Positions 1 to 8,816 of a stretch of 20,492 nt of DNA are shown here, one piece after another (positions within the stretch are counted from its first letter, which is position 1; each line of letters begins with the position of its first letter). The DNA is from DASXTB01 sp036505615 (GTDB lineage: Bacteria > Acidobacteriota > UBA6911 > JACQSX01). A program made the translations under genes and the position numbers. The DNA lies in NCBI GenBank assembly GCA_036505615.1, contig DASXTB010000240.1, positions 1 to 20,492 on the forward strand, given 5' to 3'. Below the pieces are notes generated by a model. It saw nothing but the letters and a program-made list of their open reading frames with translations. It was not told the origin of the DNA and ran no database searches.

Positions 1-213
1 GGCCTTACCCCGTATAATTCGTGAACCGAAAGAACGGGCCACAGATTACACGGATTTACGCGGATAAGATCGGGGTCGGGGGATGGGCACCGACTTGCAG
101 TGTGACGTGCGAAGCAGTTCATCGCGCCCATCCCCCGGCCCCGAACTTATCCGCGAAATCAGCGTAAATCCGTGGCTAGTTCTTTTAATTCACGAATAAT
201 CCGGGGTAAGGCC
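1..213. repeat. Large imperfect inverted repeat (88-nt arms), MITE-like hairpin element
   Basis: Bases 1-88 and the reverse complement of 126-213 align end to end without gaps, matching at about 69 of 88 positions by my hand count. Both arms start with GGCCTTACCCCG and end with CGGGGGATGGGC. The 37-nt centre is not paired. Inside the arms are ACGGATTTACGC and GATTTACGCTGATT-like strings, which resemble the 'cacagattacacggatt' intergenic repeats that are common in many environmental bacterial genomes (general knowledge, not searched). No coding potential is evident. The element starts exactly at the window edge, so its true left boundary and any target duplication cannot be judged. It lies downstream of the pbpC stop and could act as a transcription barrier. 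Confidence 0.8.
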
Positions 214-353
214 GGGCCTACCCAATGGCGGCCCTGCGGGCCTCCGATTACACATTATTAGGCGCTGCTTTGCCGCGCCTCGGGGTTTGGATCTTTCCGC
301 CGGCCTGGAACGAGAACAAAATTAATTTACCAGTGCGGGCGGCTTGCCACCCA

Positions 354-2552
354 TCACTTCCCCTTCTCCGCCACTCCTCGGACTTCAAAGTTGACCGAAT
401 CGAGAGTACGGTTCCGATCGTCAACCAGTGAGAGGATATGCTTCCCCGGAATTGGGCTCCATCTGCACGCAGAACCGGCAGAGCCGAATATTTCGCCATC
501 TAACACCCAGTGGAGCTGCCCGCTCCGCGGCTGGCATTCAAAAAACAACTGTTGTTGGCTCCCGGGTATGTCCGGGTCCAGTGCGAAAATGGTTTCTGCC
601 ACCGGATAAACAATGCGGCAGCGTTCTTGACTAAGAGGCGCGCGGACTTGTCCGGTCTCGGTTCCCTGAATGAACCATTCGTCCCGTGACTGGCCGAAAT
701 CGGCGAACTCGGTTCTCTGGCCGATAACGCCTCGGGGCGGGCCTTTGGGCGGGCTTGGCTTGTCTCGATGAAGCCAGTTCATCACATCGATCCAAACCGG
801 CGCTGCCCCGCTTATTCCGCTTACGTTCCACATCGCTTCTCCCGAGAAATTGCCCACCCAGACACCTACCGTGTAAGCGCTGGAATAACCCACGCACCAA
901 TTGTCTCGCATGTCCTTGCTGGTGCCGGTCTTTACGGCGGTCCAGAACCTTGAAGATAAGGGACTCTCCAGGCTGAAAGTGCGGCTGCGGCTTTCCCGGT
1001 CGGAAAGAATGCTCGAAATAAGGAACGAGGCCTGTTCCGAATAGATTCTACTGCGGCTGGAATGCATGTCTCCCTCCGGCGCCAGACGCAGTTCGCTCCA
1101 GGTCCCATCGTTGGCAAACGTGCGGTAGGCGTTTGCCAAATCCCACAACGTGATGTCGGCGGAGCCCAATGCGAGAGAGGGGCCGTAAAAGTCCGCCGGC
1201 CGGAGATTCTTGAACCCAAGATCTCGCAGCTTTTCCACAAACGATTCCACGCCGACTATGTTCAGTGTTCTCACGGCGGGCACGTTCAGCGAAGAGGCAA
1301 GGGCGATTCGAGCCGTCACCAGGCCGTTGAACTGGTTATCATAATTTTTCGGCCTGTAGGTCCCACCCGGAACAGGAATCTCGATAGGACTGTCCTCTAG
1401 CAGTGATGCCGGCGTGAGGAGTCTTTTTTCAAAGGCGAGTCCGTAGAGGAATGGCTTCAAGGCGGATCCTGCCTGCCGCTCAGCTCGCGCGCCATCCACA
1501 TAGCGGGCACTGGCGGAAGCACCAGTGTTGGCAACGTACGCCAGAACGTCACCCGTCTGGTTCTCGATCACTAACAGAGCGCCATCGTGAACATTCTGGG
1601 ATGCTAGTTCTTGAAGGTGATGCGTCAGTGCTTCGAGGGCAAAGTTCTGTAGCTCTCCGTCCAGCGTGGAAACGACCTGCAAAACAGAATTCCCAGTTGT
1701 GCTGCCGAAATGGGTTCGCGCTTTCAACAAAAGCTCGGCTACGTGCGGAGCTAGATTCACTTGAGGCGTGATGAAGTAAGATCGGGACCAAGCACGACGA
1801 ACTCTGAACGAGATATCCTTCCGGTCGGCGGGAAGCCCCATTGCGGATCCCAAAACAGACGCTCTGCGGACAAGATTTTCAGCAGATGCGTTGGGAGCCC
1901 GCAGAAGTGAGGCCAGGATCAGAGATTCTGAATCGTTTAAGCCGTGGGGATCTTTGCCGAACAGTCCGCGTGAGGCGGCCCCAATCCCCTGCAGTTCGCC
2001 GCGGAAGGTTACCAGGTTCAGGTATGCTTCCAGGATTTGATTCTTTGACCAGCTCTTCTCAATACTGAGAGCCTGTCGAAATTGTTTCCATTTGCGCCGC
2101 AGCGACCTTCTGGGCTCAATGCGGTCCTCTGTTAGCAATGACGCCAGTTGCATGGTGATCGTGCTGGCTCCTCGTGCATTGCCCCGCAGAAGCGCATCCC
2201 GGATAGCGCCGGCCGCGGACCTCCAATCGGCGCCATGATGGCGGTAGAATCTTCGGTCCTCCGCAAATACCGTCGCCGAAAGCAACGCGGGCGAAATATC
2301 GTCCAGTTTCACCCAATCCAGCCTTCGGCCCTGATTGTCTGTTCTCAGTTCCTGAATCACCCGGTGGCGGCGGTCAAGGAGAATGGCGTCCGATTTCCGA
2401 TAGCTTGCCTTTACTTTCTCGAAAGAGGGAGCGCTCTCTGCGGGAGAAGAGATTAGAGAATAGATGATTAAAGACGCGGTGGCACCCGCACAGGCAAGGG
2501 CGATCAGAGAAATCAGAAGGAGTTTTTTTGTCATCATTCGGTTCATTGCCAT
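354..2552 (-). CDS. pbpC: Penicillin-binding protein 1C (bifunctional transglycosylase/transpeptidase)
   Basis: This 732-aa inner-membrane peptidoglycan synthase has one N-terminal membrane anchor (about residues 9-32). A GT51 glycosyltransferase domain follows, with the catalytic Glu98 in FAEDRRFYRHHG, the GASTITMQLA motif (about 128-137) and ILEAYLN (about 173-179). The penicillin-binding transpeptidase domain shows SALK (nucleophile Ser363, Lys366), SLN (421-423) and KTGTSKDMRDNW (from 541). The C-terminal 90 or so residues (RIVYPVAETIFALDP onward) fit the PBP1C-specific BiPBP_C domain. All key residues are present, so it should be active. It lies 165 nt downstream of the A2M gene on the same strand, the arrangement known for E. 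coli yfhM-pbpC, where PbpC is thought to repair the wall after envelope attack. ATG 2552 is the first of several nearby starts (2546, 2537, 2534) and none has a strong ribosome binding site, so the exact start is uncertain. Confidence 0.95.
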   Translation of the reverse strand: MAMNRMMTKKLLLISLIALACAGATASLIIYSLISSPAESAPSFEKVKASYRKSDAILLDRRHRVIQELRTDNQGRRLDWVKLDDISPALLSATVFAEDRRFYRHHGADWRSAAGAIRDALLRGNARGASTITMQLASLLTEDRIEPRRSLRRKWKQFRQALSIEKSWSKNQILEAYLNLVTFRGELQGIGAASRGLFGKDPHGLNDSESLILASLLRAPNASAENLVRRASVLGSAMGLPADRKDISFRVRRAWSRSYFITPQVNLAPHVAELLLKARTHFGSTTGNSVLQVVSTLDGELQNFALEALTHHLQELASQNVHDGALLVIENQTGDVLAYVANTGASASARYVDGARAERQAGSALKPFLYGLAFEKRLLTPASLLEDSPIEIPVPGGTYRPKNYDNQFNGLVTARIALASSLNVPAVRTLNIVGVESFVEKLRDLGFKNLRPADFYGPSLALGSADITLWDLANAYRTFANDGTWSELRLAPEGDMHSSRSRIYSEQASFLISSILSDRESRSRTFSLESPLSSRFWTAVKTGTSKDMRDNWCVGYSSAYTVGVWVGNFSGEAMWNVSGISGAAPVWIDVMNWLHRDKPSPPKGPPRGVIGQRTEFADFGQSRDEWFIQGTETGQVRAPLSQERCRIVYPVAETIFALDPDIPGSQQQLFFECQPRSGQLHWVLDGEIFGSAGSACRWSPIPGKHILSLVDDRNRTLDSVNFEVRGVAEKGK

Positions 2553-2570
2553 TTGCCATGTCGGAGATGA

Positions 2571-2666
2571 CCGACTACGGCCACGATCACGTCCACGTTG
2601 ACGACCACGTAGTCGTTGTCGTCGTCGTGGTCGTGGACGTGATCGTGGACGTAGACGTCAACGGCT
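2571..2666. repeat. Hexamer-phased palindromic repeat in the A2M-pbpC gap
   Basis: About sixteen consecutive hexamers of the form (A/T)CGNNN run through this stretch, for example ACGATC, ACGTCC, ACGACC, TCGTGG and ACGTGA. The first half and second half are inverted copies: CCACGATCACGTCCACG (2581-2597) is perfectly complementary to 2632-2648, giving a 17-bp stem, and ACGACCACG extends it with a small bulge. Translated, the period yields meaningless D/V/H alternation. The array begins 19 nt upstream of the pbpC start codon and ends 51 nt after the A2M stop. It would therefore form a strong hairpin in an A2M-pbpC transcript. Related copies lie at 16312, 17501 and 17742. Confidence 0.85.
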
Positions 2667-2717
2667 TTAGGCCTGAACAACGTCATTGGCGCAGAATTCG
2701 CCACGAACAGCCCGACA

Positions 2718-5700
2718 TTACTGCACCTTGACATCGCTGTTTGGGATCTCGGCAAACATCTCCGGAGAATACATCGCTTCGACCCGAACAGGAGGCAGGT
2801 GGAACGTCCCTTGATTGTTAAGACGCACCGTATATTCGATGGTCCACTCGCCCTTGGGTACGTACTCGTAGTAAGAACGAAACGCTTCGAAGGAGCGCTC
2901 CTGGAAGGCCGGCCATACCCATCCCGTGTTCTTTTCTCCCCTGGTGGCTAACGCAGAGTCCCTGTCTAGCCCACCACCTAGAATTGTCGATCCCCCGGGG
3001 ACCGGATCGCTGACGACGACCCAAGTCATATCAGCCTGCGATTCCAACTGAAGCCGCACTCGGACTACGTCTCCCCTGCTCCACTTGCCAGGTTCTTTCT
3101 GATCCACAGGAATCCAGGTCTTTTTGATTTTGAACCCCGAGGAAAATGGCTCTTTGAGAGGGATAGCCGCGAGACTTTGCACAGTCACCCAGGGTTTGCC
3201 GGTTCCAGAATGGCTAAGCGCAATCTCTTCCTTCCTGGAGGGCCAAGCAAACATTCTAGATTGCGCTTTGGAAGTTCCTCCCCAGGTTACTGTCTGCGAC
3301 TTGGCCGCTAAAGTTGCCGTGCTGGTTCCGGAGACGGGAGCCTTCTCGAATGCCTTTGAAAACTTCTCGACTGCCAGCGTTCCCCAAGCATTGGCGACCG
3401 TCAGATCCCAGGCACAGCGCTGCTGGCGCGCCAAAACGCCTCTGACGATCCTTGGCATGTCTTGCATCCATTTTCCCGATTCCAACAAAGAAAGCATCAA
3501 TCTTACGGAGTTGACGTCGTTTGAGATCATCAGCCACCAGAGGCCGTCTGTGCGCTCGGTAGAAAAGCCCATGACCGTCCCCTGGAAATTCAGCCGTGAT
3601 CTCAAAATCTGTTCTGCCCCGCTCAGCTTTTGTTCTCTGTTCGCAATGGTAGTAACCCGATGCACCACATTGAACCAGTCGATGACAGCCGACGTGGGCC
3701 AGAGATTCGGCTGTACCGAGATAGAAGAGAGCAACTGGGGCTCCGCCTTGCCCCATCGCGACAACGCCTCCACTGCGGCAAGCTTGCGCATAGACAAATC
3801 GGCTGTTGGCAGCGAGGAATACCGAACGATCTTGCCTTCGACGAAGGCTCTAAGACCCGCTGCCATTTTCTCCCGAGGCTCATTAGGTATTTCCCAGCCG
3901 GCTTCGTGGGCAATGGCGAGGATGTAAGACGTGAGTGTGTCGCTTCCAATCGACATCGATGGGAAGTACTTTGCCAGCCCATCGGAATCCAAGTAGGAAG
4001 GCAAGTCAGCCATCAGGCTCTTCCACAGTCTCTCGTCTCTAAGCGCAACTGCCTGAGAGATCTTCTGTTCCAGACAGGTGTAGGGATAACGCCTCATGTA
4101 CTGTTTCACGCCTTCGAGCCCCTCAACCAGGGTAGGCTGGAATAGCACGTTCACCCCGCCGCCGGGAAGAGCATCGCGTGGGCGTTCGACCGGCATTCGG
4201 AGCATATTGTCCAATTGCGCGATGGTTGCCTGAAACGGCCTTACCGGGAAAACAGGAACTACTTTCTGGCTGACCGCGATCCGGTCGCTCGCCCCGTTTT
4301 TCTCCCTCGCTTCGAAGGTGTAGTTCAAAGTGTCGGCGCTCCCAGGCGCGCTGATATCCCATCCCAGTTCCCGGGCCTCTCCTGCGGGCAAAGACAGAAC
4401 TTGGGGCTTGAGCGTCGCAAGCTGCGAAACTTTGGCGGAAGCTTCTATGTCCATGCCGTGATCGGTTGAGTTGCGAAGCGTTACTTGTGCGCGAAATCTG
4501 TCTCCCTGTCTGACAACGGGCGCAATCCCGGAAAGAAGCATCAGATCCTGTGTTGAACGGATCGACGTGGAGCCGGTCCCAAAAAGCCCGGTGCCTCCAG
4601 TTGCGACCGCGACGATGCGGAAGCTTGTCAGAGAGTCGTTGAGGGGAACTTCCACTGCCGCTTCACCATTTGCATCCAGCGGAATGCGCCCTTTCCAGAC
4701 GAGCAAGGTATCAAACAACTCGCGAGTGATCTGTTTGCCGCCACCACCTCCCTGGGGCAAGGCTTTGAGACCGAAGTGACGTTTGCCGACGACGTGCATC
4801 TGAGCGGTTGACGTGTGGACTGCGTAGCTCCGCCTGCCCATCATCGATTCCAGCAGGTCCCAGCTTCTGTTGGGCAAAAGTTCCAAGAGGCCTTCGTCCA
4901 CCGCGGCCAGCGCTATCTCGCTTCCAGGCGGCGGAAGCTTGCCATCCGCTCGCTTTACCGCTACTTTCACTCTTGCCTTCTCTCGAATCTTATAAACCTG
5001 GCGATCCGAGTTCACTTTGACCTTCAGCTGGTGAGCTTTCCATCCCACACTGATTTCGGCGATTCCGAGCTTGAAAGCGGGCCGCGCCAGGTCTACTGTC
5101 GCCGTTGGCTGAACGCCGCTCACACGGCCTCGGACGGCGAATACCGATACGTAGACGTTGGGCGCGTATGAATCTTTGATGGGAATCTCCACCACCGGTT
5201 CCTTTCCCGTCAGCTCCTTTATGAAGACATCACCGATTCCTTCACGCTCGACGGTAACCAGGGCGGTGGCCTCCCGGAAGGGCATCCGGACCTGGAATCG
5301 GGCTTTCTCTCCAGCCTCATAGCGCTTCTTCTCGGGAATCACATCCATCCGGTCATGATCTTCAACGGCAAACCACCACTCATCCTTTCCCGCCACCCAA
5401 AATTCTTGATTGGCTGTAGTCGTATTCCCCGAATCGTCGCTACTGGTGGCCTGCGCTATGACGTTTCCGGATACTGGAGACTGGGCCTCGCAAATGAGCA
5501 GCCCTTTGCCGTCGGTTTTTCCTTCACACAGCGTTTTGACCCTCTTGGTCTCCATCGAGTGTTCATAAGCGTAGAAGCCTCCAATCAGCCTTTTCCGGTG
5601 CGAGTAAACTTTACGCTGGAAAAGGTCGATTTTTACCGGTGCCCCGGCAACAGGTTTGCCTGATAGATCGACAACTGCGGCAAAGAGCTTCAACGCGTTC

Positions 5701-8384
5701 TTTGACAACGCCCACGACGCCGGTTTGATGCCAACAATGGATTTCCCCGGCCAAAGCGGAATGTGAGAAGAGACGGTCTGCATTTCTCCATTGGGGTCTT
5801 TGAATTCCAGCTCGGCGAGAATCTCCAGCGGTTCGGTTGTCTTCGGGAGGCGCGAAATATGAGCCCGCGCGGCGCCTGCTTTGTCCAGCGTCAGATCCTC
5901 GGTCTGAAGCTGGAACTCTTTTCTCTCTACCTCTTGCTGCTCTTCTTCTTCGCCTCCCCATCGAACGATTCCTTCGCGGGCAGCTCCGTTGGCAAACGCG
6001 AAATCGTCGAAACCTTCAAAGCCTCCCAAGTATCTTTTTCTCACCTGGTGTCTGAGCTTGACGGGCAGATTGATCGCGGCCCCGCCGGCCAGATACCGGA
6101 CGGTCAGATCGACTGTCACATCCGAAGGCGCCACCAGCGGCCCTGAGGAAGCTTGAATGATGCCGCGCATCAGCGGCACGCGATATTCCTCGACGCGGAA
6201 AGTCCCGGAATTCCACGTCGCCCTGTGATCTTTGTCATCCTGTCTCAGGAATGAAACCTGGTAGAGACCTAGCTTTGCGCCTTTCGGTATGGTCCACTCT
6301 GTCTCAGCAGCGCCGTTAGGGCTCCATTTCAGCGGGAATTCATATTTTTGTCCGCTGCCGCCGTGTTCTATCTGAACCGACTTCGGCCGCTCCGCATCAG
6401 CCACCTGCAAGAATCCTCCGGTTGCTCTTTTGCGCAGCAAGTGCTTCATGTGCACTGTCTCGCCCGCGCGCAGCAGACTTCGATCGAAAACTGTGTGCGC
6501 GCTGACCAGCTCGCGATCCCATTCTGTGGGAAGTTGGAATCGCCAAGGTTCGATTCCCTCGTCCCAACTGGAATGAACAAAGGCGAGGTCGTCAACGGTC
6601 CGGGCGGTGACAAAGAGACCCTGCTCAAGCGGATGGGGCGCACAGTGAGCGACTTTGTCCCTGGCCGGCAGTTTATCGATCCGGCCCACGCCGTTGGCAT
6701 CCGTCGCACCCTTCCAGAGAACACGTCCGCTGCAATCTCGGATGTTAATGACGGCATCCTTGACGGGCTTTGCGGAATCCAAAGATGTGACCCACACCAG
6801 CGAGGACTCCAATCCCCATTTGAAATGCACTCCAAGGTTGGTTACCAAAGCCGTGGTGGGGACAAACATTCGTTTTGATTTTCCAATCAGGGATGATCCC
6901 AATATTGCGCTCTCCAGCTCTACCACATAGAATCCCGGTTCCTTCAGCGGGATCCCAACGACCTCAAATGCCTTGGCCCCGTTGGGCTTTGGAAGGGTAA
7001 AGCGTTTCAGCCCTATGGGTGCGACATTTGACGGGGTCCCAAAAATCGACTTGTCGCGCTGATCCTGGTCGTCACGTCTATAGATTTTTCTGAGCCATGG
7101 CAGTATCTGCTCGGCCCGATCAGGCGGGACTTTGTAGATTTTTCCTTTCACTTCTTCGCCGATGCCGGCGGCAGTTCCCTGACTGTTTCCGGCTTCACTG
7201 ACTTTGAGCACACCGGTGTCGATTTCAGCTTCCAAGTTACGTAGGGTGACCGGGAGAACCGGATCCGCCTTCTCCAGAATGCCAAACCGGGCAGAGAATT
7301 TGGCTAGTGGAGGATATTCATCCGTCCGCACAGTAAGAGGAAACTGGGCGGCGTTGACAACCGTGCGGCCGGCGTCATCCTTCAATCCCCGGGGAATTTG
7401 AATTCGAAACTGAGCCTTTTCCGGAAACGGGCCTTTGAATGCAACGCTTCGGACAAACCTATCGTCATCTTCTTCACCTTCCGACCGGGCCGGCTTCCAT
7501 TCTCTTCTCCCGGGGCCCTGCAGGACGACGTTTCTGGCCTGCGCCCAGGAGACTGGAGCTGAAAAACTGACGTACATCGGTGTAATGGGGATGCATTCCG
7601 CTTGTGGGTTTTCTCGCTGGCAGTGAAAGGTGACGCTAAAGGGAGACCGGGTCTTGAATGGGAGCTCCTGGTCTTGCTCGGTCGCCACTCCGCTCTTGGA
7701 GGTGATGCCTTTGGACCAAACCAAAGTGACCTTCGAGTTCTCAGGGAATCGCTGCTTGGCTTGTATCAGAACCATGGGCTGCGGGAAATCTTTGCGGTAA
7801 GGGTATTGACTCTTCACTATTTTGATTCGTTCCTGTCCGGAGATTATTCGAACGCCGATCCGGTCGCGGACGCCTTCGACTGCGAATGAAGCGTACCGCA
7901 GCACAGATTCTTCAGTCGGCTCTGCGTCCAGCTCCAAAATGAAAATCTGTTCTGAGTCAACGGCCGTGTCCCCCTCGTAGGGCATAGACGACAGAATGGC
8001 CGGTCCACCTGTTGAGAACGCGAACGTTCTTTGCCCGGTGAGTTGGTTGCCTGATAGAGTAAGAACCCCCGCTTTCAGCGTGAATTGACAGCGCACTCCC
8101 GCGGGAAGGTCCCGATCGAAATCGTAAATCCAGTTCTTGTCATCCGCCCAGTGAGCGGTTCCTTTTTCTGAGCAATCAACATCGAACGGTGTTACGACAG
8201 CGCGTGGATCTCCGAAAGGAATCATCGAGTCGGAAAAGCGAACCTGCACCTGCCGGATGTTCTTTACCGTTCCCTGGGGGAAGAACGACTCAATATGGGG
8301 ACTCTCCTGTGCCCGGATTGGACTGGTACAAGTCAGGGTTAACAACAAGACAAACTGGGAAAACAGACACACTCTGGTTTTCAT
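2718..8384 (-). CDS. Secreted alpha-2-macroglobulin family protein with thioester (bacterial A2M, YfhM-like)
   Basis: This 1888-aa exported protein belongs to the bacterial alpha-2-macroglobulins, periplasmic traps that entangle invading proteases. The signal peptide (MKTRVCLFSQFVLLLTLT...) has a probable signal peptidase I site after PIRA; the internal LTC is not a good lipobox, unlike the lipoprotein E. coli YfhM. Macroglobulin-type beta domains follow, including an MG2-like segment VFDRSLLRAGETVHMKHLL near residue 630. A bait-region equivalent near 1179-1217 ends in a GGGGGK run. The A2M domain signature FDTLLVWKGRIPLDANG is near 1225. The thioester motif YTCLEQ is intact (Cys1437, Gln1440). 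It is longer than the roughly 1650-aa E. coli relative. I chose ATG 8384 because it opens a proper signal peptide; an in-frame start at 8477 adds 31 residues and looks wrong. pbpC follows 165 nt downstream, matching the known A2M/PbpC partnership. Confidence 0.93.
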   Translation of the reverse strand: MKTRVCLFSQFVLLLTLTCTSPIRAQESPHIESFFPQGTVKNIRQVQVRFSDSMIPFGDPRAVVTPFDVDCSEKGTAHWADDKNWIYDFDRDLPAGVRCQFTLKAGVLTLSGNQLTGQRTFAFSTGGPAILSSMPYEGDTAVDSEQIFILELDAEPTEESVLRYASFAVEGVRDRIGVRIISGQERIKIVKSQYPYRKDFPQPMVLIQAKQRFPENSKVTLVWSKGITSKSGVATEQDQELPFKTRSPFSVTFHCQRENPQAECIPITPMYVSFSAPVSWAQARNVVLQGPGRREWKPARSEGEEDDDRFVRSVAFKGPFPEKAQFRIQIPRGLKDDAGRTVVNAAQFPLTVRTDEYPPLAKFSARFGILEKADPVLPVTLRNLEAEIDTGVLKVSEAGNSQGTAAGIGEEVKGKIYKVPPDRAEQILPWLRKIYRRDDQDQRDKSIFGTPSNVAPIGLKRFTLPKPNGAKAFEVVGIPLKEPGFYVVELESAILGSSLIGKSKRMFVPTTALVTNLGVHFKWGLESSLVWVTSLDSAKPVKDAVINIRDCSGRVLWKGATDANGVGRIDKLPARDKVAHCAPHPLEQGLFVTARTVDDLAFVHSSWDEGIEPWRFQLPTEWDRELVSAHTVFDRSLLRAGETVHMKHLLRKRATGGFLQVADAERPKSVQIEHGGSGQKYEFPLKWSPNGAAETEWTIPKGAKLGLYQVSFLRQDDKDHRATWNSGTFRVEEYRVPLMRGIIQASSGPLVAPSDVTVDLTVRYLAGGAAINLPVKLRHQVRKRYLGGFEGFDDFAFANGAAREGIVRWGGEEEEQQEVERKEFQLQTEDLTLDKAGAARAHISRLPKTTEPLEILAELEFKDPNGEMQTVSSHIPLWPGKSIVGIKPASWALSKNALKLFAAVVDLSGKPVAGAPVKIDLFQRKVYSHRKRLIGGFYAYEHSMETKRVKTLCEGKTDGKGLLICEAQSPVSGNVIAQATSSDDSGNTTTANQEFWVAGKDEWWFAVEDHDRMDVIPEKKRYEAGEKARFQVRMPFREATALVTVEREGIGDVFIKELTGKEPVVEIPIKDSYAPNVYVSVFAVRGRVSGVQPTATVDLARPAFKLGIAEISVGWKAHQLKVKVNSDRQVYKIREKARVKVAVKRADGKLPPPGSEIALAAVDEGLLELLPNRSWDLLESMMGRRSYAVHTSTAQMHVVGKRHFGLKALPQGGGGGKQITRELFDTLLVWKGRIPLDANGEAAVEVPLNDSLTSFRIVAVATGGTGLFGTGSTSIRSTQDLMLLSGIAPVVRQGDRFRAQVTLRNSTDHGMDIEASAKVSQLATLKPQVLSLPAGEARELGWDISAPGSADTLNYTFEAREKNGASDRIAVSQKVVPVFPVRPFQATIAQLDNMLRMPVERPRDALPGGGVNVLFQPTLVEGLEGVKQYMRRYPYTCLEQKISQAVALRDERLWKSLMADLPSYLDSDGLAKYFPSMSIGSDTLTSYILAIAHEAGWEIPNEPREKMAAGLRAFVEGKIVRYSSLPTADLSMRKLAAVEALSRWGKAEPQLLSSISVQPNLWPTSAVIDWFNVVHRVTTIANREQKLSGAEQILRSRLNFQGTVMGFSTERTDGLWWLMISNDVNSVRLMLSLLESGKWMQDMPRIVRGVLARQQRCAWDLTVANAWGTLAVEKFSKAFEKAPVSGTSTATLAAKSQTVTWGGTSKAQSRMFAWPSRKEEIALSHSGTGKPWVTVQSLAAIPLKEPFSSGFKIKKTWIPVDQKEPGKWSRGDVVRVRLQLESQADMTWVVVSDPVPGGSTILGGGLDRDSALATRGEKNTGWVWPAFQERSFEAFRSYYEYVPKGEWTIEYTVRLNNQGTFHLPPVRVEAMYSPEMFAEIPNSDVKVQ

Positions 8385-8816
8385 TTGAGATCCAAATGTC
8401 GAAACTTTAGGGGCCCGAACACCCAAGGCGGGTGCTACCGTTGCAACGATGATCAACCGAAAGATGGCCAGCTGCAAGGAATTTCCTGCTCTGCCGCGGC
8501 AGCGATCGTGGTTTTTCCCTATTCATACATGCTTAGACTCCCCCCTGTTGCCAGTGTTCCTCGTGGGATAGAGGTGACGCCAGCAACTCAGTCGATCGAA
8601 ATTTGTAGATTGCAGACTTTTGACCTTCGACTTTGGATTGTGTTCTTGAAATTCCATTCCACCGAACACTCGGGAACATTGTAGGGCGCACGGCGGTCGC
8701 CTTTAGAGAAACCAAAAATATTTTGAAATCACAAATGATTCTTTCCATCTAGTGTACAACTGTTAATAGGTACCAGTGGCGAAGAATTAAGTGTTCTTAA
8801 GAATCACAATGCCCGT
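8385..8816. other. Divergent intergenic region with no recognised gene
   Basis: This 432-nt gap separates the minus-strand A2M gene from the plus-strand glycoside hydrolase gene, so it must hold promoters for both. I see no convincing paired -35/-10 boxes; TTGAAA at 8723-8728 is a possible -35 but has no good -10 at 17 nt. At 8605-8645 a stretch of the type 'gattgcagacttttgaccttcgactttgg' resembles low-complexity 'gactttcgactttgg' repeats known from environmental genomes. Small open frames here show no recognisable protein. Confidence 0.5.

Noticed and set aside
2528..2731. Plus-strand frame with a long V/D/H run
   Set aside because: The run is the translation of the 6-nt repeat and not a protein.
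3124..3927. 267-aa plus-strand open frame antisense to the A2M gene
   Set aside because: It lies wholly inside the well-supported A2M gene, has no recognisable motif and no ribosome binding site, and reads like a shadow frame.
8385..8477. Upstream in-frame start for A2M adding 31 residues
   Set aside because: It would place a second, unlike hydrophobic stretch in front of a good signal peptide; ATG 8384 explains the N-terminus better.
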